From contig NZ_CP119573.1 of assembly GCF_029278605.1 (NCBI RefSeq), positions 2,604,001-2,668,000 on the forward strand: 64,000 bases of DNA, in the 5' to 3' direction. The translations under genes were made by a program, and so were the position numbers. The stretch is from Cupriavidus sp. WKF15 (GTDB taxonomy: Bacteria > Pseudomonadota > Gammaproteobacteria > Burkholderiales > Burkholderiaceae). Each line of letters opens with the position of its first letter. Position 1 is the first letter of the stretch. This document shows, piece after piece, positions 59,455-64,000 of the stretch. The notes under the pieces are model-generated. The model saw only the letters and a list, made by a program, of their open reading frames with translations, did no database searches and was not told the DNA's origin.

Positions 59455-59772
59455 TCATTGGGTGACGGTGGCCTGTGCCGGTCTGGCGGCCTCGGCTGTG
59501 GTGCCAGGCGCGGTGGCGGCTTGCGCTCGATGTTTCGCATCCAGCTTCTGCAATGCCTGCTGCAGATTGTCCGGATACCGGGTTTCACCGGGAGCGGCAG
59601 GGTTGTAGCCAACGGCCTCCAGTTCCTGGAGCTCTCTCAGGATGCCGGCGCGCGTGACCTGGGGCATGTCGTTCGATGCCGCGGGTTGTGCTTGGGCAAC
59701 GCCGGCAGCAAGGTAGATGGGCGACGCAATGGCGAGCGCGCGATACAGCCATTTCAACGATCTCGTTTTCAT
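59455..59772 (-). CDS. DUF4148-family secreted protein
   Basis: This 105-residue protein has a signal peptide (IASPIYLAAGVAQA) followed by a short helical domain, VTRAGILRELQELEAVGYNP, the hallmark of DUF4148. DUF4148 is widespread in Burkholderiaceae and of unknown function. AAGGAG lies 8 bp before the ATG. An intrinsic terminator-like hairpin sits only 22-52 bp upstream of the start on the same strand, which is unusual for a promoter-proximal region. Confidence 0.85.
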   Translation of the reverse strand: MKTRSLKWLYRALAIASPIYLAAGVAQAQPAASNDMPQVTRAGILRELQELEAVGYNPAAPGETRYPDNLQQALQKLDAKHRAQAATAPGTTAEAARPAQATVTQ

Positions 59773-59793
59773 CTCATAACTCCTTGGGAGGGG

Positions 59794-59824
59794 AAAAAAG
59801 CGCGCCTCTGTCCTTGGCGCGCTT
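59794..59824 (-). terminator. Intrinsic terminator-like hairpin in the DUF4148 leader
   Basis: On the minus strand AAGCGCGCC, 9-nt loop, GGCGCGCTT is followed by six T's (59794-59799). It lies just 5' of the DUF4148 SD, so transcripts entering from further upstream would stop there unless antiterminated. An attenuator or a small RNA ending here are the alternatives. Confidence 0.6.
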
Positions 59825-59892
59825 GCATGCATAACCAGCGGGCTGTGCGCAAAATTCCCGCCGGCCCGCGAAGCGAGTGCAAGACGCGATTG

Positions 59893-59917
59893 GGAATAAA
59901 GTGGGAGCCGCGGCAGT
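59893..59917 (+). promoter_or_regulatory. ECF-type promoter upstream of the ferredoxin-cyclase gene
   Basis: GGAATAAA (59893-59900), 15 bp, then GTCTAG from 59916, the same pattern as at the sigma factor gene. A start near 59925 would leave about 85 nt of leader before the ATG at 60010. Confidence 0.55.
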
Positions 59918-60009
59918 CTAGCGAATGCCCCCTTGCCAGGTGCATGAGGCAAGCGGGTCCGTGTGACACCGCCCATAGGCTCCGGTTCGGGATACGTGGA
60001 GGGCCGCGC

Positions 60010-61713
60010 ATGTCCGGATTTCCCTCTTTTCGCCGCTTGTGGCCAACCAGCGTGCGATCCGTGCGCCTGGCAACCGGCCTGGTGCTGTTCAGCTACGTCG
60101 GCACGCACCTGCTTAACCACGCTCTCGGAAATATTTCGCTCGCCTGGCTGGAGCGCGATCTGCTGGTCCAGAAGTTCATCTGGCAGGGGTGGGCCGGCAC
60201 GATTCTCCTGTACGGCTCACTGGTCACGCATTTCTTCCTGGGACTGTGGGCCCTGTACGAACGGCGCTCGCTGTACTGGACCCCCGGTGAAATGGCGCAA
60301 CTGCTGCTCGGCTTGTGCATCCCTCCGCTGCTGGCCAACCACGTCGTGAATACGCGCATCGCCTTTGCCGAGTTCGGCCTGGACAAGGGCTATGCGCAGG
60401 TGCTGTACGCGTTCTGGATCGATTCCCCATTCTTTGCCCGGGTGCAGCTCGCGCTGTTGGTAGTCGCCTGGCTGCACGGGTGCTACGGCATCTGGTTCTG
60501 GCTGCGATTGAAACCATGGTTCGGCGCATGGCGGAGTGCGCTGACGAGCGCCGCCGTCCTGCTCCCGGTGCTCGCGTTGCTGGGCTTCCTGCAGGGCGGA
60601 CGGGAGGTGGTTGCCCTGGCGCAGGACCCGGTGTGGCGCGCCGCCGCGATCCGGCCGGCGACCATCGGCACACGACCGCAAAATCTGTGGCTTGCCAGGC
60701 TGCGCAATGATTTCCTGCTCTTCGATGGCGGCGCGCTGCTGCTCATACTGGCCGCGCGGCTGGCGCGCAGGTTCCGGGAGCGCAGGGGTGGACGGTACGC
60801 CATCCTGTATCCCGGCGGGCGAAAGGTGCTCGCGCCGCGCGGATTTTCGGTGCTCGAGGCCAGCCGCCTGGCCGGGATTCCTCATGCCAGCACTTGTGGT
60901 GGCCGGGCCCGATGCACGCTGTGCCGGGTCCGGGTACTCAGCGACGTGCCGCTGCCAGCGCCCTCCGGGGCGGAGCGGCGTGTCCTGGAACGGCTGCGCG
61001 CGGACCCGCAGACATTGCGCCTGGCCTGCCAGTTGCGGCCGACCCACGATCTCTCGGTGTGGCCACTGGTACCGCCGGCAGCATCGGCTGCCTTCCTGCA
61101 GCGTCGTCAGCAGGATGTCATGCCACAGGAGCGCTTCGCCGCGTTCATGTTCGTCGACATGCGGGATTCGACCAGGCTCGCCGCGGCACAATTGCCGTTT
61201 GACAGCATTTTCGTGGTCAGCCGCTTCATGGGTGCGGTCTGCTCCGCGGTGGTCCAGGCTGGCGGTCAGCCGAACCAGTTTCTCGGCGACGCGGTGCTCG
61301 CAATCTTCGGCTTGAGCAGCGAACCCTCAACCGCCTGTCGACAAGCGCTTCGCGCCGTGCCGCTGGTAGCGGCCAGGATTGACGAGCTCAACGCCTTACT
61401 TCAACAGCAGTTGCAGATAGGAATCCGGTTTGGCATTGGATTGCATTGCGGCCGCGCTGTCGTGGGGCAGATCGGGTTCAGCGAACATGTCACCTTCACC
61501 GCGATTGGCGATCCGCTGAACGTGGCCTCGAGGCTTGAACAGTTGACCAAGGAGATGGCGTGCGAGGCAATCGTCTCGGATCAGGTATTCCACCATGCCG
61601 GCGTTTCGGCCTCGGACCTGCCCGGCGTGGTTGCCCGCCTGCGGGGCCGCGATGAGCCGGTACCAGTCCGGGTGCTGTCCAAGGCATCGCAAATGCCAAT
61701 GCCTGCGGCCTGA
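60010..61713 (+). CDS. Membrane ferredoxin-adenylate/guanylate cyclase fusion
   Basis: This 567-residue protein has three parts. An N-terminal membrane domain (about residues 20-255) has several TM helices and resembles a succinate dehydrogenase-type or heme-binding bundle. Next is a plant-type [2Fe-2S] domain with cysteines C-x5-C-x2-C in STCGGRARCTLC (about 295) and a fourth in LACQL. Last is a class III nucleotide cyclase domain with FVDMRDSTRL (metal Asp), GDAVLAIFG and TAIGDPLNVASRLEQL. GGAGGG precedes the ATG. It could link redox state to cAMP or cGMP synthesis. An ECF-type promoter lies upstream. Confidence 0.9.
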   Translation: MSGFPSFRRLWPTSVRSVRLATGLVLFSYVGTHLLNHALGNISLAWLERDLLVQKFIWQGWAGTILLYGSLVTHFFLGLWALYERRSLYWTPGEMAQLLLGLCIPPLLANHVVNTRIAFAEFGLDKGYAQVLYAFWIDSPFFARVQLALLVVAWLHGCYGIWFWLRLKPWFGAWRSALTSAAVLLPVLALLGFLQGGREVVALAQDPVWRAAAIRPATIGTRPQNLWLARLRNDFLLFDGGALLLILAARLARRFRERRGGRYAILYPGGRKVLAPRGFSVLEASRLAGIPHASTCGGRARCTLCRVRVLSDVPLPAPSGAERRVLERLRADPQTLRLACQLRPTHDLSVWPLVPPAASAAFLQRRQQDVMPQERFAAFMFVDMRDSTRLAAAQLPFDSIFVVSRFMGAVCSAVVQAGGQPNQFLGDAVLAIFGLSSEPSTACRQALRAVPLVAARIDELNALLQQQLQIGIRFGIGLHCGRAVVGQIGFSEHVTFTAIGDPLNVASRLEQLTKEMACEAIVSDQVFHHAGVSASDLPGVVARLRGRDEPVPVRVLSKASQMPMPAA

Positions 61714-61875
61714 CGCAATGAACGATCGCGTCCGGTGCAGGGGAGCGCGCCCCTTCCGATGACGGCTGCCCCGCAAATGTAAGCGTCTGTAAATGTCGGC
61801 TGTCCGACGCACATTTCGCCATGGAGCCCGCAACCGCTTTGGTACGATCGCGCTTTTCGTCCGCGCCCCGTCACT

Positions 61876-64000
61876 GTGAATCGCCACCCTGTCATTGTGT
61901 TTCGTGAGCTTTGCGCACGGTGGTTCGCCCACATCTGGCCGCTGGCAGCAGCCTGCAAGACGAGATTCCGACGCCTCCTGGATAGCGCCTGGCGCCGCAT
62001 TCGCCGCCCGACACGACTGGGCATCGCCCTGACGCTTGCGGCCTTGTCGGCACTCTTCCTGCTGTGCACGGTCGCACTCATCCGCTCGACGCCGGCCCTC
62101 GGCGATATCCGCAAGGCCCGCATCGACCGGCCGGCCGTGATCGTATCGGCTGACGGAAGAATCCTGGATGAACTCAAGCCGGTCAATCGCGAGTGGGTGC
62201 CGCTCCGGCAAATCTCGCCCTACGTCGTGGCGGCCTTGATCGCGACGGAAGACCGCCGCTTCTATGACCATCCCGGCATCGACTGGAAGCGCACGGCGGC
62301 GGCGGCACTGCATACGCTTTCCGGCGACCGGCAAGGGGGTTCGACGATCACACAGCAGCTCGCGCGCAACCTCTATCCCGACGATATCGGCCGCGCGCCA
62401 ACGCTGCTTCGCAAGCTCAGGGAAGCCGTCACGGCCTTCAAGATCGAAGCCGTGTACAGCAAGGACCAGATCCTCGAGACCTACCTGAATACGGTACCGT
62501 TCCTGTACAACGCCTACGGCGTGGAAATGGCCGCACGCACCTACTTCGGCAAATCCGCCGACCGGCTCGATATACTTGAAAGCGCGACGCTGGTCGGGAT
62601 GCTGAAAGCCAACAGCACCTATAACCCTGTCCTCAATCCCGAGCGCGCGCTGCAGCGGCGCAACACGGTACTCGGGCAGATGCACAAGTACGGCAAGCTC
62701 GGGGCCGATGCCTACGCCCGGCTCGAGCGGCAGCCGCTGCGCGTCGACTTCGCGCAGCAGACGGAGCGGCCGGGCGCCGCCCCGCATTTTTCGGCGCAGT
62801 TGCGCAAATGGCTGATCGCATGGGCGGATCGCAATGGCTACAACCTCTACGCCGATGGCCTGGTCGTGCGCACGACGATCGATTTCCGCCTGCAAGCCAT
62901 GGCAACGCAGGCGCTTGGCTGGCAGACGAACCAGCTGCAATGGATCGCGGACCAGGCATGGAACGAGCGAACCGGCTGCTGGCCGGGCAATGACTTGTTC
63001 CAGGCGTTCATGCGGCAAACGTCCGACTACCGCGCCGCGCGCGAGGCTGGAAAAACAGACCGGAATGCACTGAGGGACCTCGCTTCCAACCCCGCTTTCG
63101 TTCGCGCGCTCTGCCGCAGCAAGACCCAGGTCCAGGCCGGATTTATCGCGATCGATCCGCGCAGCGGTGATATCAAGGCATGGGTCGGCAGCACCGATTT
63201 CAGTGCCGAGCCGTTCGATCACGTGCAACAGGCGCGCCGCCAGCCGGGTTCGACATTCAAGCCGTTCGTCTATGGCGCGGCGTTCGCGGGCGGCGCCCGG
63301 CCGGGCGATACCATCGTCGACCGGAACGTGGCCATCCCCCTGCCCGATCATGCCATCTGGCGGCCGACCGACGCCGAACCGCCTACCGACCGGCCGATGA
63401 CGCTGCGCGACGCGCTGGCGTTCTCGCGCAACCGCATCACGGCGCAGCTCATGCAAGCGCAGGGCCCGGAGAAGGTTGCAAGCCTGGCACGGGCGATGGG
63501 CGTACGCGAGAGCCCGCTCGAACCGGTGCCTTCGCTTGCGCTCGGCACGAGCCCGGTAACGCTCAGGGAAATGGTCTCGGCATACGCCACCATCGCCAAC
63601 CGTGGCAACTACGTCGCGCCGCGCATGGTGACCCGCATCGAGGACTCCCATGGCAAGGCCCTGGCCGAGTTTCCCAGCGCTGCGCCAGCCCAGGCGCTAC
63701 CCGCGGGGGCCGCGCTGACGCTGGTCGACGTGATGCGCGATGTCGTCACGCGCGGCACCGGCTCGGACATCCGGTCGCGCTTCGGGATCCGCGCTGACGT
63801 GGCCGGCAAGACGGGAACGACGCAGGACAACGCCGATAGCTGGTTCATCCTCATGCACCCGCAACTCGTCGCAGGCGCCTGGGTGGGCTTCGACGATGGA
63901 CGTGTCACGCTCGGCAGCTATTGGAGCCAGGGCGCGCGCAGCGCCCTGCCAATGGTGGGCGCCTTCTATGATATGGCGCTGCGCGCGAGAGCGATTGATC
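61876..64000 (+). CDS. Class A penicillin-binding protein (PBP1A-type), 3' end outside window
   Basis: The frame is open to the right edge (708 codons visible). It has one N-terminal TM segment (about 50-75), then a GT51 glycosyltransferase domain with ATEDRRFYDHPGIDW (catalytic Glu near 124) and GGSTITQQLARNLY. The transpeptidase domain has S*TFK in PGSTFKPF (about 457), SRN (about 517) and KTGTTQD (about 643). It polymerises and crosslinks peptidoglycan. Start was taken at GTG 61876, with no clear SD; a GTG seven codons later is possible. The extension after the KTGT motif reaches the window end, so the C terminus is unseen. Confidence 0.92.
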   Translation, partial: MNRHPVIVFRELCARWFAHIWPLAAACKTRFRRLLDSAWRRIRRPTRLGIALTLAALSALFLLCTVALIRSTPALGDIRKARIDRPAVIVSADGRILDELKPVNREWVPLRQISPYVVAALIATEDRRFYDHPGIDWKRTAAAALHTLSGDRQGGSTITQQLARNLYPDDIGRAPTLLRKLREAVTAFKIEAVYSKDQILETYLNTVPFLYNAYGVEMAARTYFGKSADRLDILESATLVGMLKANSTYNPVLNPERALQRRNTVLGQMHKYGKLGADAYARLERQPLRVDFAQQTERPGAAPHFSAQLRKWLIAWADRNGYNLYADGLVVRTTIDFRLQAMATQALGWQTNQLQWIADQAWNERTGCWPGNDLFQAFMRQTSDYRAAREAGKTDRNALRDLASNPAFVRALCRSKTQVQAGFIAIDPRSGDIKAWVGSTDFSAEPFDHVQQARRQPGSTFKPFVYGAAFAGGARPGDTIVDRNVAIPLPDHAIWRPTDAEPPTDRPMTLRDALAFSRNRITAQLMQAQGPEKVASLARAMGVRESPLEPVPSLALGTSPVTLREMVSAYATIANRGNYVAPRMVTRIEDSHGKALAEFPSAAPAQALPAGAALTLVDVMRDVVTRGTGSDIRSRFGIRADVAGKTGTTQDNADSWFILMHPQLVAGAWVGFDDGRVTLGSYWSQGARSALPMVGAFYDMALRARAID

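Noticed and set aside
61396..63651. Open frame of 751 codons on the minus strand opposite the cyclase end and the PBP gene
   Set aside because: It spans two genes that have clear domain motifs on the plus strand and has composition typical of an antisense shadow.
1..64000. CRISPR array, rRNA or tRNA genes
   Set aside because: I saw no regularly spaced short repeats and no tRNA or rRNA sequence in the window.

Overview
The window is GC-rich, densely coded DNA with short Shine-Dalgarno-led genes, many ATGA overlaps and long same-strand operons. It looks like a Burkholderiales chromosome or chromid, most likely Cupriavidus-like; the DUF4148 protein and the TDGA-motif secreted protein fit that family. 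I saw no rRNA, tRNA, CRISPR array or intact transposon.

About 1-43,500 is a steroid (sterol or bile-acid type) catabolic island. One long leftward operon (18915 to beyond 1) carries an HsaC/TesB-type extradiol dioxygenase followed by a nearly complete set of genes for degrading the C/D rings (HIP pathway): IpdA/IpdB-like CoA transferase subunits, an enoyl-CoA hydratase, an IpdC-like flavoprotein, an EchA20-like ring hydrolase, two pairs of acyl-CoA dehydrogenases, a FadA6-like thiolase, SDRs, a MaoC hydratase, a second thiolase, then a YCF48-type protein, an RND permease and an old-yellow-enzyme-like reductase. A second leftward operon (34476 to 26975) carries HsaA, a KstD-like dehydrogenase, HsaB, a hydroxysteroid dehydrogenase, KshB, a FadD3-like ligase and an NTF2-fold protein. 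Smaller SDR-rich operons, an EthD protein, a luciferase-like oxidoreductase and an esterase/RibBA-like operon lie around them. KshA and HsaD are not in the window. Two TeiR-like LuxR regulators sit inside the island and a third lies at 50722.

About 43,650-49,000 holds a sulfotransferase plus DUF1214 gene pair, divergent from cysD-cysNC, which make PAPS. This suggests a sulfonation module. At least eleven promoters in the window, including both promoters of this module and that of the third LuxR gene, share an 18-bp box (TAGTCCNANCRGACGATG). In every case it lies 19-21 bp before a -10-like hexamer. I read this as one regulon.

The right part (49,000-64,000) holds two small heat shock proteins, one of them frameshifted; the third LuxR regulator; S53 and S10 peptidases; an ECF sigma/anti-sigma pair with a recognisable promoter motif found three times; small envelope proteins; a membrane ferredoxin-cyclase fusion; and a truncated class A penicillin-binding protein. 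A composite intergenic repeat of roughly 0.6-0.8 kb, with hairpin-bearing ends, occurs at about 26.3-27.0, 36.4-37.2 and 51.9-52.6 kb, with a fragment at 43.6 kb.
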